Translations under genes and position numbers: made by a program | Assembly (NCBI RefSeq): GCF_007197645.1 | Contig: NZ_VKGK01000015.1 | Location: 59,873-123,872 of the forward strand | Source: Shewanella hanedai | Lineage (GTDB): Bacteria > Pseudomonadota > Gammaproteobacteria > Enterobacterales > Shewanellaceae | Direction: 5' to 3' | Length of the DNA: 64,000 nt | In this document: in pieces, positions 23,081 through 33,089 of the stretch | Position numbering within the stretch: position 1 is the stretch's first letter | Layout of the letters: each line of letters begins with the position of its first letter | Notes under the pieces: generated by a model | Databases searched by the model: none | What the model saw: the letters and a program-made list of their open reading frames with translations, nothing else | Told to the model about the DNA's origin: nothing

Positions 23081-24781
23081 TTAGGAACAGTGCGATATGT
23101 AATGATTCAACTCTTCTATACGCTGTAATCGCAGCACATCTTGTGCCCATTTTTTATAGGTCGATAAATCTTGACTACAAAACGAGGATTTTAGCTCGAG
23201 TAGCGAGTTAACGTTAACACTGAGTTCATCGATCCCCATTCCTATTAAAATAGGGGCCACCTTAGGATTACTGGCAAGCTCGCCACAGACTGAAACCGGC
23301 ACGCCATGCTGCTTTGATTCAGCGATTGTCATCATGATCAGTTTCAGTATTGCAGGTGACAAAGAGGGATATGCCTTCGTTAAACTGGGATTGGTTCTAT
23401 CCGCTGCCATCGCATATTGAGTCAAGTCATTAGTCCCAATACTGATAAAGTGTAATCTAGGTAGCATGGAGGCTAAGTTCATCACTGCAGCTGGAGTCTC
23501 AACTACAATGCCATAATCCAACTCTCCGAAACCACGTTCTTCATTGTCGAGTTCACGCTTACATTCTTCAATGAGATCAAATAGGCAATCGAGTTCTTCG
23601 ACTTGGTTAATCATGGGAAACATCAACCTAATTTTGCCGTGATTGGCGGCGCGCAGTATCGCTCTTAACTGAGTTTTTAGTAGTTGAGGATGTGCTAAAA
23701 AATAACGAGTCCCACGTACGCCTAATGCTGGATTATCTTCAGTTGGCAAGGTTAAGCAGGGCACTTCTTTATCCGCACCTATATCCAAGGTTCGGATGGT
23801 AAGTGTTTTACCGTCGAGTAACTGAAGGGCATCACAATAGAGACCATATTGCGTATTCTCCGTTGGCATGACACTGACATTCATTAGCATAAATTCGGTG
23901 CGAAACAGGCCTATTCCATCTGCACCCACATCAGAGAGTAAGCTAAACTCACTCAGACTACCCACGTTCGCCAATAAAGGAATGATGACATTGTCACGGG
24001 TGGTAGCAGGCAGGTGCTTAAATTTTTGTAGTTGCTGTTTGCGTAGCTGGTCATCTGCTTTTAAGCGTTCTAAGGTTTCAAGATCGTGTGTGTTGGGTTC
24101 AACGTGCAAACAACCTGATAGTGCATCAATGACCATCACTTGATTATTTTGCAATGAATCGTCAAAGTCACAGCTAAGCAGTGCGGGGATCCCAGCACTG
24201 CGGGCTAAAATGGCGGTGTGGCTGGTTAAGCCGCCAGTCTTGAGCACGATACCTACAATCTTGTCTAAAGGAAGGAGTGCGAACTCTGCTGGAGTTAAAT
24301 CTTTAGCCAGTAAAATAGTAGGCTTGGTGACATTTTCAAGATCGTGGCTGATTGAACCATGAATGGCAGCGATTAAACGATTGCGGAGGCAGTTTACATC
24401 TTGTGCTCTGTTGGCTAAATAGGGATCTTCCATTGCATTTAGCAAGTTAACTTGTTGAGCAAAGACCCGTTCAACCGCAACGCAAGCTGCAAACTGTTGT
24501 TCACGGATAGTATTGAGAAGTTGTGTGAGTAACTCCTCATCTTCAAGAAAGAGGATATCGGCTTCGATTAAAAGGTAATGCTCGCTATCTGGCTCGAGTT
24601 TGCTTAATCCAACACTTAATAACTGAACAAATTGCGCTATTGCATCTTTTAGTTTGGTTTGTTCAGACTCGACTTCCGCTAGGGGAAGAACGCGATAGTC
24701 TAATTCGCGATCATGTTGCTTCAGTATTCTTGAGTGACCAAATGCGATCCCTGATGAAACCACTATCCCCGGAGTCGACAT
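23081..24781 (-). CDS. ptsI: PTS enzyme I (phosphoenolpyruvate-protein phosphotransferase)
   Basis: Enzyme I takes phosphate from PEP and transfers it to HPr. The 566-residue protein has the N-terminal swivel domain with the phosphorylated His in GGLTSHTAILARSAGIPAL (about residue 189), then the PEP-binding barrel with GLFRTEFMLM, LDIGADKEVPCL, IGTNDLTQYAMAADR and a catalytic Cys in VSVCGELASNP. All key residues are present. It lacks the N-terminal GAF domain of the nitrogen-PTS enzyme PtsP. It sits 48 bases after ptsH and 75 before crr. The ATG follows AGGGAA. Confidence 0.96.
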   Translation of the reverse strand: MSTPGIVVSSGIAFGHSRILKQHDRELDYRVLPLAEVESEQTKLKDAIAQFVQLLSVGLSKLEPDSEHYLLIEADILFLEDEELLTQLLNTIREQQFAACVAVERVFAQQVNLLNAMEDPYLANRAQDVNCLRNRLIAAIHGSISHDLENVTKPTILLAKDLTPAEFALLPLDKIVGIVLKTGGLTSHTAILARSAGIPALLSCDFDDSLQNNQVMVIDALSGCLHVEPNTHDLETLERLKADDQLRKQQLQKFKHLPATTRDNVIIPLLANVGSLSEFSLLSDVGADGIGLFRTEFMLMNVSVMPTENTQYGLYCDALQLLDGKTLTIRTLDIGADKEVPCLTLPTEDNPALGVRGTRYFLAHPQLLKTQLRAILRAANHGKIRLMFPMINQVEELDCLFDLIEECKRELDNEERGFGELDYGIVVETPAAVMNLASMLPRLHFISIGTNDLTQYAMAADRTNPSLTKAYPSLSPAILKLIMMTIAESKQHGVPVSVCGELASNPKVAPILIGMGIDELSVNVNSLLELKSSFCSQDLSTYKKWAQDVLRLQRIEELNHYISHCS

Positions 24782-24829
24782 ACTAATTCCCTATTAGTTG
24801 AATACGTAAATTAAGTGTTCCTAATGTGA

Positions 24830-25087
24830 TTAACTCAAGGTAATGATGAGCTCGGATACATTTTTTACTGCTAATTCAGCTTGTGGACCTTCAGCAAAGA
24901 CCTTCACTGTTACGCCATGGTAAAGGCCTAAAGTTTGCAGTTTAAATAGGCTTTTAGCACTGGCTTGTTTCCCGTTACACTCAACGAGTACATCACAATC
25001 ATACTTTTTCGCTTCTTTTACAAGTAAAGCTGCTGGACGGGTGTGTATACCGTGCTTAGAGGTGATTGTGACCGATTTCTCATACAT
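24830..25087 (-). CDS. ptsH: PTS phosphocarrier protein HPr
   Basis: The 85-residue protein has His15 in SKHGIHTRPAALLV, the residue phosphorylated by enzyme I, and a Ser-46-like region KSLFKLQTLGL. It shuttles phosphate from PtsI to EIIA. Length and motif are those of canonical HPr. It follows the ACT-domain gene by 28 bases and precedes ptsI by 48, so all four genes probably share a transcript. Confidence 0.96.
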   Translation of the reverse strand: MYEKSVTITSKHGIHTRPAALLVKEAKKYDCDVLVECNGKQASAKSLFKLQTLGLYHGVTVKVFAEGPQAELAVKNVSELIITLS

Positions 25088-25115
25088 AAATTAAACTCAT
25101 TTGATAGGCACTAAA

Positions 25116-25502
25116 TCAATATTCAGTGATTTGGAACTGTTTCTTTTTCAATGCCGTGATGGCTTCTGTTAACTTGTCTTTTTTGACGAGAATATAGTCA
25201 GTGTCGAAAGTTGAAATCGCAAAAATACTAATATCTGCTATCGCTAATGCGCCTGAGACACTGGAGAGAATTCCTGTCATGGAGAAGCCCAAGGGGCCAA
25301 CGACTTCAAGGCAGCGCCAATTACTTTCCTCTTCAATGCTGTTTAATTTGAGTTCCGCAGGCACAACGACTGACAGTTCATCTTTTGTTTTACTGACAAA
25401 AAACATCTCTTGAGTAAATACGGCAGGGGGGATCTCAGCATCAGGGCTAAAGCTGTGAATGCTATAAAGTTGAGAATGAACGGCAAGAGTCATTCTTGAC
25501 AT
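25116..25502 (-). CDS. ACT-domain protein upstream of ptsH
   Basis: The 128-residue protein has a short N-terminal beta region followed by an ACT-type domain (about 62-125), with VVGPLGFSMTGILSSVSGALAIADISIFAISTFDTDYILV. This resembles the ACT_7/CASTOR-like amino-acid-sensing group. It has no catalytic or DNA-binding part. Its place directly ahead of ptsHI-crr suggests it could report amino-acid status to carbon uptake, but that is inference. Start: ATG at 25502, with another ATG three codons later that could also serve. Confidence 0.75.
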   Translation of the reverse strand: MSRMTLAVHSQLYSIHSFSPDAEIPPAVFTQEMFFVSKTKDELSVVVPAELKLNSIEEESNWRCLEVVGPLGFSMTGILSSVSGALAIADISIFAISTFDTDYILVKKDKLTEAITALKKKQFQITEY

Positions 25503-25568
25503 GGTTATAATTCACCTAAATGTAGTGTTAAGAATATATTCCAGCATATTAACATAATTTCAGTAACT

Positions 25569-25592
25569 AAAAAGGGAGCGAATAGCCCCCTT
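25569..25592 (-). terminator. Probable terminator after the chemoreceptor gene
   Basis: AAGGGAGC (25572-25579) pairs with GCCCCCTT (25585-25592), apart from one mismatch. On the minus strand the stem runs into TTTTTAG. It is about 50 bases past the stop of the chemoreceptor gene. Confidence 0.6.
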
Positions 25593-25640
25593 AGCTTATA
25601 CCAATACTTTATATCGTGAATGTGTTTTGCTGATTGAGAG

Positions 25641-27278
25641 TCAGACCTTAAACTGGGATAAAGTTAAAGCGGTGTCTTTACTTAAATCTTGCAAAGAGAT
25701 TGCAGCGCTTTTATTGCTGTCATTCGCTTTAACGGTGACCTCTGTGAGTTCGGTGATGCTACAGACATTGCGATTAATCTCTTCTGTCACTAAGGATTGC
25801 TCCTCTGTAGCACTGGCAAGTTGCGTATTCATATCACTGATATGGGCAACGAGAGATAAAATATCGTTGAGTGAATCACTTACCTCTCTAGCTTGATTTT
25901 GTAGTTGTATTGATCTCTTTTGAGTGTCGTTGTTGTTACTCATGACACAAGTGACACCAGATTGGATCTCTGAAATGATTTTTTGTATCTGACTGGTTGA
26001 TTCCTGTGTTCTGGTTGCCAAGGCCCGTACCTCATCAGCCACGACAGCAAAACCACGACCATGGACGCCAGCTCTTGCGGCTTCTATGGCTGCATTAAGT
26101 GCTAACAGATTGGTTTGATCTGCAATACCACGTATTACATCCAAAATACTGCCTATTTGATCTGATGAATGGGCTAGGTTTTGAGTGACCGACTCTGTAT
26201 TTTTCAATTCGATGACTAGATTTTCAGCGTTACCTAAGGTATTCGCCATCAAGGTTTGACTTTGTTCAGCTTGATGCTGAACGCCGTTAGCGGCATCTGC
26301 AGCTTGTTGGGTGTTGTTTGCCATCTCATGGGTGGTGGATAGCATCTCATTGATGGCCGTTGCAACACTACTGGTCTCTTGATGGAGATGCTCAACACAG
26401 GCGTTAGATTCCTCAACGGCAGTCAGTAACTGATTGGCATCTTGGTTTAAGCTGTTACCCAGTGGTTTAAGGTGAGCCACCATGTTATTAATTTTTTCAA
26501 CAAAGAGGTTAAAGGCGATCGCCAGCTCAACGACTTCATCTTTTCCCTCGGTCGGGAGGCGCTTAGTGAGATCGCCTTGACCCTGTGCAATATCTTTCAT
26601 TGCTGCGATGGCTTGTTTTAGAGGAGAACTGATCGAGTGGTTTAGTATTAAGAAAAACGCAAAAATAGGCGCTGATATCAATATCATAATAATGAGATAG
26701 TTAAGCATGACATCATAGGTCGCTTCGTTAATATCACTCATGTAAGAGCCAGTGATTAATGTCCACTTCCATGCGGGATAATATCTGGCCTCGACTAGTT
26801 TCTCTTCACTTACGCCACTTTTGGAATTGTTGGTGATGAATTGTTGTTTAGAGATATTCTCGGATCTGGCTTCTTGTGCCATGTCTAAAAGGGAGAGCTT
26901 TCTATCTAATGCGCGAATTGTATCGCCACTTTCTCCAATCTGATGGGGTGAGCTGCCATGTGAGATGATGGTGTTATCGTCATTGATTAGAATAAAGTAG
27001 CCATCATTACCGAAACGTATTTCACTGACCAGTTTGGCAGCTTCATTTTTTGCTTCATCGAGAGTGATTCTGCCTTGATTAACTTGATTCCTATGTGCGT
27101 CAATCACACTGAGTACCGTTGACAGTTGTGCGTCAATTTGAACCCATTTTTGCTTTATCAAGTTATTACGTTGTTCATTAATGGAGAAACTTGCGAAGAA
27201 TAAGGTGCCAATAGCGGCAAGGATAAGCATTAAGAACAATCGCTGAAGTATGGTGAATCGACGCAATACAGATATCAT
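25641..27278 (-). CDS. Methyl-accepting chemotaxis protein with single Cache domain
   Basis: From the ATG at 27278 (after AGAGAG) the protein has 545 residues. TM1 is at about residues 11-31. A periplasmic sCache_2 domain follows with [20 protein letters not shown] and [20 protein letters not shown]2 lies near residue 195, then a HAMP region with [22 protein letters not shown] and a cytoplasmic signalling domain. The hairpin tip [40 protein letters not shown] is canonical for CheA/CheW contact. The ligand is unknown; sCache_2 receptors often bind small organic acids. It is divergent from a CheX-like DUF3334 gene. An upstream in-frame start adds 19 residues but lacks a good ribosome site. Confidence 0.92.
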   Translation of the reverse strand: MISVLRRFTILQRLFLMLILAAIGTLFFASFSINEQRNNLIKQKWVQIDAQLSTVLSVIDAHRNQVNQGRITLDEAKNEAAKLVSEIRFGNDGYFILINDDNTIISHGSSPHQIGESGDTIRALDRKLSLLDMAQEARSENISKQQFITNNSKSGVSEEKLVEARYYPAWKWTLITGSYMSDINEATYDVMLNYLIIMILISAPIFAFFLILNHSISSPLKQAIAAMKDIAQGQGDLTKRLPTEGKDEVVELAIAFNLFVEKINNMVAHLKPLGNSLNQDANQLLTAVEESNACVEHLHQETSSVATAINEMLSTTHEMANNTQQAADAANGVQHQAEQSQTLMANTLGNAENLVIELKNTESVTQNLAHSSDQIGSILDVIRGIADQTNLLALNAAIEAARAGVHGRGFAVVADEVRALATRTQESTSQIQKIISEIQSGVTCVMSNNNDTQKRSIQLQNQAREVSDSLNDILSLVAHISDMNTQLASATEEQSLVTEEINRNVCSITELTEVTVKANDSNKSAAISLQDLSKDTALTLSQFKV

Positions 27279-27626
27279 AGAACTCTCTGTTAAAACTGGA
27301 TAATGATAGTGTGAAATATACGCTGCTAGAATCATTAATTGAATGATATAACACGATTTTTACAAACTTATATCCAAAACCTAGATCTAACTCACTCTAT
27401 GCATATTTAAACAATAAATAGGCTAAAGTTTCCAGTAAATCATCAGTGTATTCACTTACTCATCTGTAAAAGTGAAAATAATCAATCTGTTAATATTATG
27501 TTTTTCAGTATCTTGCAGTCGAATTTATTATTATTTGTTACTTAACTGGTTAAAGTTGTTTCTTTCACTTTGATTTATTTCACATTTACGCGCAGAATTA
27601 ACTATTATTTCATTTTGGTTTTGAGC

Positions 27627-28334
27627 ATGGATAAAACACCTAAAATAGTTAACTCAGACGATATTTTAATGAAGTTATGCGGCTCGGTAGTCACCGTTTT
27701 GTCGCAAACTACTGATAGCCAAGTATCCCATGCAGCGATGGTACAGAGCATAACGCGAACTTGTTTAAAGCCTGATTTAGGGTGTTTCTCTATTTTTGAT
27801 GGCGGGTTTTCAGGTCTAGTTGTCATCAATTTCTCCGCCGAAGCAGCGCTTGAAGTATATCGAGGTTACATGACTCATATGGGGATGCCGGAAGAGGAAC
27901 TGGCTATTTCACATACTTCAGATGAAGTTGGAGACATCATGGGTGAATTGATGAATCAGATTTTGGGTGACTTCATTAGTAAAGTGAGCAAACAGCTGCA
28001 AACGTCGATTAACCAGAGTCAGCCAAAGATGTTGACGATTAACAAGCAGTTGATGATCTCTGTAGATACAAATCTAGATGACGCTGTTGCACGTAGAGTG
28101 TCGTTTAGAACCCACAATAATCATATTTTCTATCTTGAATTCGCTATGGATAAAACTGAATTTATTCAGTTAAATGAGTTTGATGAGAAGGCTGGTGATT
28201 TTGATCCTGATGAGCTTTTGGAGCAACACAGTTCTAAAGGTGGTGGGCAAGAAGCTTCATCTCGGACAAAAGCAGCATCTAAAGCAGATAGTTCAGATGA
28301 TGCAGATGACCTTCTTAATGAGCTAGGTATTTAA
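27627..28334 (+). CDS. DUF3334 protein with a CheC/CheX-type phosphatase signature
   Basis: The protein has 235 residues from the ATG at 27627; an upstream in-frame ATG at 27570 would add 19 hydrophobic residues. I recognise it as DUF3334, common in Shewanella and Vibrio. The sequence holds Asp103-x3-Glu107-x2-Asn110-x22-Pro133, which exactly fits the consensus [DS]x3Ex2Nx22P of the CheC/CheX/FliY CheY-P phosphatases. Only one such motif is seen, as in CheX. The C-terminal 40 residues are low-complexity and acidic, ending DDLLNELGI. It is divergent from a chemoreceptor gene. A role in dephosphorylating a receiver domain is an inference. Confidence 0.8.
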   Translation: MDKTPKIVNSDDILMKLCGSVVTVLSQTTDSQVSHAAMVQSITRTCLKPDLGCFSIFDGGFSGLVVINFSAEAALEVYRGYMTHMGMPEEELAISHTSDEVGDIMGELMNQILGDFISKVSKQLQTSINQSQPKMLTINKQLMISVDTNLDDAVARRVSFRTHNNHIFYLEFAMDKTEFIQLNEFDEKAGDFDPDELLEQHSSKGGGQEASSRTKAASKADSSDDADDLLNELGI

Positions 28335-28382
28335 TTCTAAGAGTGGGTATCAAGGCTGTAGTCAGGTAGGTAAAACGCGATA

Positions 28383-29000
28383 TTAAAGACTGTCTAAAAA
28401 ATCTTTTACGCCTGACTTAGTTTTTTGTGATATTTGCTGCATTAATTTAAAGCTTGGATCCGCAATAGAATAGCTATCATGCATATCTTCAAGCATCTTA
28501 AGCCAGAGTTTAGCGGTCATCTCTGAGTCAGCTAAAGCTCTGTGAAATGTCCCGTCGTTTTCAATCTGTTTGAACTCAACCAATCCACCCAGTTTATGAT
28601 TTGGCGCTTCTTGATAGAGTCGTCTGGCAATCAGCATAGAACAGGCAAACTGACCTTTGTATTTACGGTTAATTAATGCGAATTCAGCTTCGAGAAAGCG
28701 TTTATCAAACGATGCATTATGCGCAACTAGATTATCATCACCAATAAAATCTGCAAATCTGTTCATGACTTCTGCGCAGCTTGGAGCAGAGTAGAGCATT
28801 GCATTACTGATCCCTGTGTAATTCTCGATAAAACTACTCACGTTAAATCCAGGATTCATCAGTTCTTGAAATGTGTCAACGACAACACCGTTTAGTAATT
28901 TTACTGCACCAATCTCAATGGCACGATCGCCTTGGTTAGGTGATAAACCTGTGGTCTCGAAATCAAAGATAATGACAGAATTGGCCGAACTATGGTTCAT
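28383..29000 (-). CDS. DEDDh 3'-5' exonuclease, DnaQ-like
   Basis: This 205-residue protein is a DnaQ-superfamily exonuclease. ExoI is FDFETTGL with Asp13 and Glu15, ExoII is NLVAHNASFDKRFLEAE, and ExoIII is FHRALADSEMTAKL with the DEDDh His. All four acidic residues and the His are present, so it should be active. It resembles the proofreading domain of PolC or stand-alone exonucleases more than true DnaQ (epsilon), because it lacks the polymerase-clamp-binding tail. It converges on DUF3334 and lies downstream of the EF-G2 terminator, so it has its own promoter. Confidence 0.85.
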   Translation of the reverse strand: MNHSSANSVIIFDFETTGLSPNQGDRAIEIGAVKLLNGVVVDTFQELMNPGFNVSSFIENYTGISNAMLYSAPSCAEVMNRFADFIGDDNLVAHNASFDKRFLEAEFALINRKYKGQFACSMLIARRLYQEAPNHKLGGLVEFKQIENDGTFHRALADSEMTAKLWLKMLEDMHDSYSIADPSFKLMQQISQKTKSGVKDFLDSL

Positions 29001-29036
29001 TGATCATTGCCTATAAATTATGTTTAACATAAATAA

Positions 29037-29066
29037 AAACCCCGCTGATTTTCATCAGCGGGGTTT
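29037..29066 (-). terminator. Strong terminator after the EF-G2 gene
   Basis: AAACCCCGCTGA (29037-29048) and TCAGCGGGGTTT (29055-29066) form a perfect 12-bp GC-rich stem. On the minus strand it is followed by TTTAT. It separates the EF-G2 gene from the exonuclease gene. Confidence 0.92.
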
Positions 29067-29100
29067 AAAAGCGAGTACAAATGCTTAGTTAAGAAGAATA

Positions 29101-31200
29101 TTACTTCTTAGCTGCTGCTTCTGCTGCTTTTCTCTCTTTAACTTGAGCGATAACTTTTTCAGAAACACTGTTAGGACAAAGGCTGTAGTGAGCAAATTCC
29201 ATAGAGAATTGACCACGACCAGATGTCATTGTACGTAGTGAACCGATGTAACCGAACATTTCTGATAACGGTACGTCAGCCTTGATACGAACACCAGTAA
29301 CACCAGCAGATTGATCTTTGATCATGCCACGACGACGGTTAAGGTCACCAATTACATCACCAACGTTATCATCTGGGCTGAATACGTCAACGTTCATGAT
29401 AGGCTCAAGAAGCTTAGGATCAGCCTTTGGAATTGACTGACGGAAAGCGCCTTTAGCAGCGATTTCGAACGCGATAGCTGACGAGTCAACTGCGTGGAAA
29501 GCACCATCAAGAAGTTCAAATTCAACGTCAAGTACAGGGAAACCAGCAAGGGTACCTGTATCCATCAAGCTCTTGAAACCTTTCTCAACTGCAGGCCAGA
29601 ATTCCTTAGGAACGTTACCACCAACAACTTTAGAGGTGAATACGAAACCAGTGTTTGCTTCACCTGGCTTGATAACGTAATCAATCTTACCAAACTGTCC
29701 TGAACCACCAGATTGCTTCTTATGCGTGTAGCTATCTTCAACTAACTTAGTGATAGTTTCACGGTATGCAACTTGTGGCTCACCAACGATAAGATCAACA
29801 CCGTAAGTACGCTTAAGGATATCAACCTTAATGTCTAGGTGAAGTTCACCCATACCTTTAAGAATTGTTTCGCCTGAATCGATGTCAGTTTCTACACGGA
29901 ATGATGGATCTTCAGCGATCATCTTACCGATAGCGATACCCATCTTCTCAGATCCACCTTTATCTTTCGGTGTAACAGAGATAGAGATAACTGGCTCAGG
30001 GAATACCATTGCTTCTAGAGTACAAGGGTGCTTAACATCACATAAAGTGTGACCAGTTTGCACGTTCTTCATACCAACGATAGCGATAATGTCGCCTGCT
30101 TGTGCGTAGTCTAGCTCGTTACGCTCATCAGCTTGCATCTCAACCATACGACCAACACGCTCAGTTTTACCTGTGAACGAGTTAAGGATGGTGTCACCTT
30201 TGTTCAATTTACCTGAGTAAATACGTACGAAGGTTAGTGCACCAAAACGGTCATCCATGATTTTGAATGCTAGTGCTTTTAGTGGAGCATCAACTGAAAC
30301 GATTGCGAACTCGCCGTTTTCAACACCATCTTCATCAGTAAGAGGCTGTGGATCAACTTCAACTGGGTTAGGTAGGTAATCAACAACAGCATCAAGAAGA
30401 AGTTGCATACCTTTGTTCTTAAATGCAGAACCACAGTATGTTGGGAAAACTTCCATTGTACGAGTACCCTTACGGATACAACGCTTGATTTCGTCGATAG
30501 ATGGCTCTTCGCCTTCCATGTATGCTTCTAGTAGATCATCGTCTTGCTCAAGAGCAGTTTCGATTAGCATTTCACGGTATTCTTCAACTAGTTCAACCAT
30601 GTCCTCTGGGACATCTTTAACTTCGTAGTTTTCAGCTTCGCCAGTTTCATCCCACACGTATGCTTTACGAGATAGTAGGTCAACAACACCACAGAACTCG
30701 TCTTCGATACCGATAGGAAGAACCATAACAAGTGGGTTAGCAGCTAGTACGTCTTTAGTTTGCTTAACAACACGTAAGAAGTCAGCACCCATACGGTCTA
30801 GCTTGTTAACGAAGATGATACGAGCTACTTCTGAGTCGTTCGCGTAACGCCAGTTAGTCTCTGATTGTGGCTCAACACCACCTGAACCACAGAATACACC
30901 GATGCCACCGTCAAGCACTTTAAGCGAACGATATACTTCAACTGTGAAGTCAACGTGGCCAGGGGTGTCAATAACGTTAAAACGGTGCTCTTTCCAGAAA
31001 CAACTTACAGCAGCAGACTGAATGGTAATACCGCGCTCAGCTTCCTGTTCCATGAAATCTGTTGTAGATTCACCATCATGAACTTCACCGATTTTATGGA
31101 TCTTACCGGTAAGTTTAAGAATACGCTCTGTTGTGGTGGTCTTGCCCGCGTCAACGTGAGCAAAGATACCAATGTTTCTGTACTTTGATAAATCAGTCAT
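29101..31200 (-). CDS. fusB: Translation elongation factor G, second copy (EF-G2 type)
   Basis: This 699-residue translational GTPase drives ribosome translocation or recycling. It has P-loop [10 protein letters not shown], switch [29 protein letters not shown], domain II, and the domain IV loop [15 protein letters not shown]. It stands outside the rpsL-rpsG-fusA-tuf operon, and differences such as [19 protein letters not shown] and [21 protein letters not shown] fit the second EF-G found in Shewanella and Vibrio. It may therefore be a specialised paralogue; the symbol fusB for this second copy is tentative. It is monocistronic, between its own terminator and a 366-base leader that it shares with the divergent roxA. 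Confidence 0.88.
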   Translation of the reverse strand: MTDLSKYRNIGIFAHVDAGKTTTTERILKLTGKIHKIGEVHDGESTTDFMEQEAERGITIQSAAVSCFWKEHRFNVIDTPGHVDFTVEVYRSLKVLDGGIGVFCGSGGVEPQSETNWRYANDSEVARIIFVNKLDRMGADFLRVVKQTKDVLAANPLVMVLPIGIEDEFCGVVDLLSRKAYVWDETGEAENYEVKDVPEDMVELVEEYREMLIETALEQDDDLLEAYMEGEEPSIDEIKRCIRKGTRTMEVFPTYCGSAFKNKGMQLLLDAVVDYLPNPVEVDPQPLTDEDGVENGEFAIVSVDAPLKALAFKIMDDRFGALTFVRIYSGKLNKGDTILNSFTGKTERVGRMVEMQADERNELDYAQAGDIIAIVGMKNVQTGHTLCDVKHPCTLEAMVFPEPVISISVTPKDKGGSEKMGIAIGKMIAEDPSFRVETDIDSGETILKGMGELHLDIKVDILKRTYGVDLIVGEPQVAYRETITKLVEDSYTHKKQSGGSGQFGKIDYVIKPGEANTGFVFTSKVVGGNVPKEFWPAVEKGFKSLMDTGTLAGFPVLDVEFELLDGAFHAVDSSAIAFEIAAKGAFRQSIPKADPKLLEPIMNVDVFSPDDNVGDVIGDLNRRRGMIKDQSAGVTGVRIKADVPLSEMFGYIGSLRTMTSGRGQFSMEFAHYSLCPNSVSEKVIAQVKERKAAEAAAKK

Positions 31201-31566
31201 TTTTCTACTCTAATTGGAGTTACGTTCTAAAATTCGGGGGGAAGTATATCAATACTTTCAGAATTGTTTTATAGATTTTTATTAAAATCCCACTTTTTTG
31301 ATTAAATAAGCTAAGTCAATCAGTATATGCCATCATTGCATCTGCTCTACAACCTTGATTCACCCGTGATTTATCCGTGTTGTGGTCTATTTTTTTCCCT
31401 TCTATTTTACTTATATCATTTTTCCCAAATGTGAACTCGGTACATTACTATTTCGTCTTTCATCAATATTAAATCGATATAAGTTGATATTTTTATGATC
31501 TCATCGAGTTTTTAAACCGCTATTTGTTGCTAGCATCGCCAAAATTTTTTGCTGGTTAATACAGAT
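31201..31566. other. Intergenic region between the divergent EF-G2 and roxA genes
   Basis: The region is AT-rich, holds no convincing gene and must contain both promoters. No clear operator or riboswitch was recognised. An open frame extends roxA to a TTG at 31549, but the ATG at 31567 is preferred. Confidence 0.5.
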
Positions 31567-32709
31567 ATGCAACTTGAGCTGGGTGAGCTTACCCCTGAGA
31601 TATTCCTGAAAGATTATTGGCAGAAAAAGCCATTAGTGATTCGACAAGGCTTTCGCAACTTCAGCGATCTGCTTTCGCCAGAAGAGATGGCAGGTTTAGC
31701 GTGTGATGAGATGGTTGAATCACGTCGTATATATAAAAGTGAAGGCGAATGGCAAGCTGAGTTCGGTCCCTTTGATAGTTATGAACATTTAGGTGAGTCT
31801 GATTGGACGCTTGTGGTTCAGGCGTTAAATAATTGGCTTCCCGATGCGGAAAAATTAATTCAATGTTTTGACTTCATTCCTCGCTGGCGTTTTGATGATG
31901 TCATGGTGAGTTATGCCACGCCTGGTGGTGGAGTTGGTCCTCATATTGATCTGTATGATGTGTTTATTTGTCAAGGTTCTGGACGACGTCGCTGGCGTGT
32001 AGGCGACCGAGGTCCGCACAAGCAATTTGCAGCGCATCCAGCATTACTTCACACTGAAGCGTTTGACCCCATTATCGATGTCGAGTTATTACCCGGTGAT
32101 ATTTTGTATCTTCCACCTGGCTACCCTCATGACGGTGTCACATTGGAAGCGTCGATGAGTTTTTCTGTTGGTTATAGAACAGCAAGTGCCAAAGACATGG
32201 TCAGTGCCTTGGCTGATCATTTAATCGATAATGAATTAGCGTGTGAGCAGATTGAAGATCCTGACAGAGCTTTGAGCGATCAAAGTGGTCGTGTTGATGC
32301 AACAGATTTAGCACGGATTAAAACGCAATTATTAAATACGCTTGATGAACAGTTGATTAGTGAGTTTTCAGGCCGATATTTGACGAGTTCAAAGTGTGAA
32401 TTGGATCTGCCTGAAGAGAACTTAGGTTTTCACGCTGTCGATGTAATAGACATGCTAAAAGAGCAGGTGTTAACTCGTCTTGGAGGACTTAAGGCGCTCT
32501 ATTTTGATGCATCAGTTAAACAAGGTGTTTTTTACATTAATGGTGAACAAGTCAGTTTACCTCGCGAGCTTGTTGCTGTTATTCCTGCATTATGTGATAA
32601 CCAATTTTTGAGTGAGAACAGCTTAGCAGAGTGGCTATCTAATGAAGTCTTTGTGGGACAGTTAACTGAATGGGTTAATCGTGGCTTCTGGTATTTTGAA
32701 GAAGTTTAA
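31567..32709 (+). CDS. roxA: 50S ribosomal protein L16 arginine hydroxylase RoxA (YcfD), JmjC type
   Basis: RoxA/YcfD is an Fe(II)/2-oxoglutarate oxygenase that hydroxylates an arginine of ribosomal protein L16. The protein is about 380 residues. The opening FLKDYWQKKPLVIRQGF is the family signature. The metal facial triad begins with HID in VGPHIDLYDVFICQGSGRRRWRVGD, and the second His lies in LPPGYPHDGVTLE. The C-terminal half forms dimerisation and winged-helix segments. It is divergent from EF-G2, another ribosome-related gene. No strong ribosome site precedes the chosen ATG. Confidence 0.88.
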   Translation: MQLELGELTPEIFLKDYWQKKPLVIRQGFRNFSDLLSPEEMAGLACDEMVESRRIYKSEGEWQAEFGPFDSYEHLGESDWTLVVQALNNWLPDAEKLIQCFDFIPRWRFDDVMVSYATPGGGVGPHIDLYDVFICQGSGRRRWRVGDRGPHKQFAAHPALLHTEAFDPIIDVELLPGDILYLPPGYPHDGVTLEASMSFSVGYRTASAKDMVSALADHLIDNELACEQIEDPDRALSDQSGRVDATDLARIKTQLLNTLDEQLISEFSGRYLTSSKCELDLPEENLGFHAVDVIDMLKEQVLTRLGGLKALYFDASVKQGVFYINGEQVSLPRELVAVIPALCDNQFLSENSLAEWLSNEVFVGQLTEWVNRGFWYFEEV

Positions 32710-32749
32710 GCTCGGTATCGATAAGATATAATACTAGATGGAATAAAAC

Positions 32750-32773
32750 GGCGCCCATATTGGCGCCATTTTT
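32750..32773 (+). terminator. Terminator after roxA
   Basis: GGCGCC, a six-base loop, then GGCGCC followed by ATTTTTT lies about 40 bases past the roxA stop. The stem is short but fully GC and the U-tract is good. Confidence 0.82.
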
Positions 32774-33089
32774 TATTTTGCATTTATCCTCATTGACCAC
32801 GTGTTGAGCCGTTGACCTACGCCATTGAGTGCGTAGGCAACGAACAGTCATTTTTCCAACCAGTCTCCATTAATGTCCCCCTGTCTCGTTAGTGACTTAA
32901 TCACTCCTCTACAATGAAGAAATGTTGCTGCCATGGTGCAGATGAGCAGCCATGACCGGATGTAACGAAGCAAGACAATTAAATATCTTTTATGAAGCAT
33001 GAGCCGCGTATTTTTGCTAGAGTCCCGATAATAATAGCATTCGTTGCAGCGGCTATTTTTCAGCCCGAATCAACCGACTAGGAATACTC
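32774..33089. other. Intergenic region with a small hairpin
   Basis: No gene is supported in these 316 bases. CCTACGC (32816-32822) and GCGTAGG (32831-32837) form a 7-bp perfect hairpin, with partial pairing of the flanking GTT and AAC, but no U-tract. An AGGA ribosome site for the next gene stands at the right end. Confidence 0.45.
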
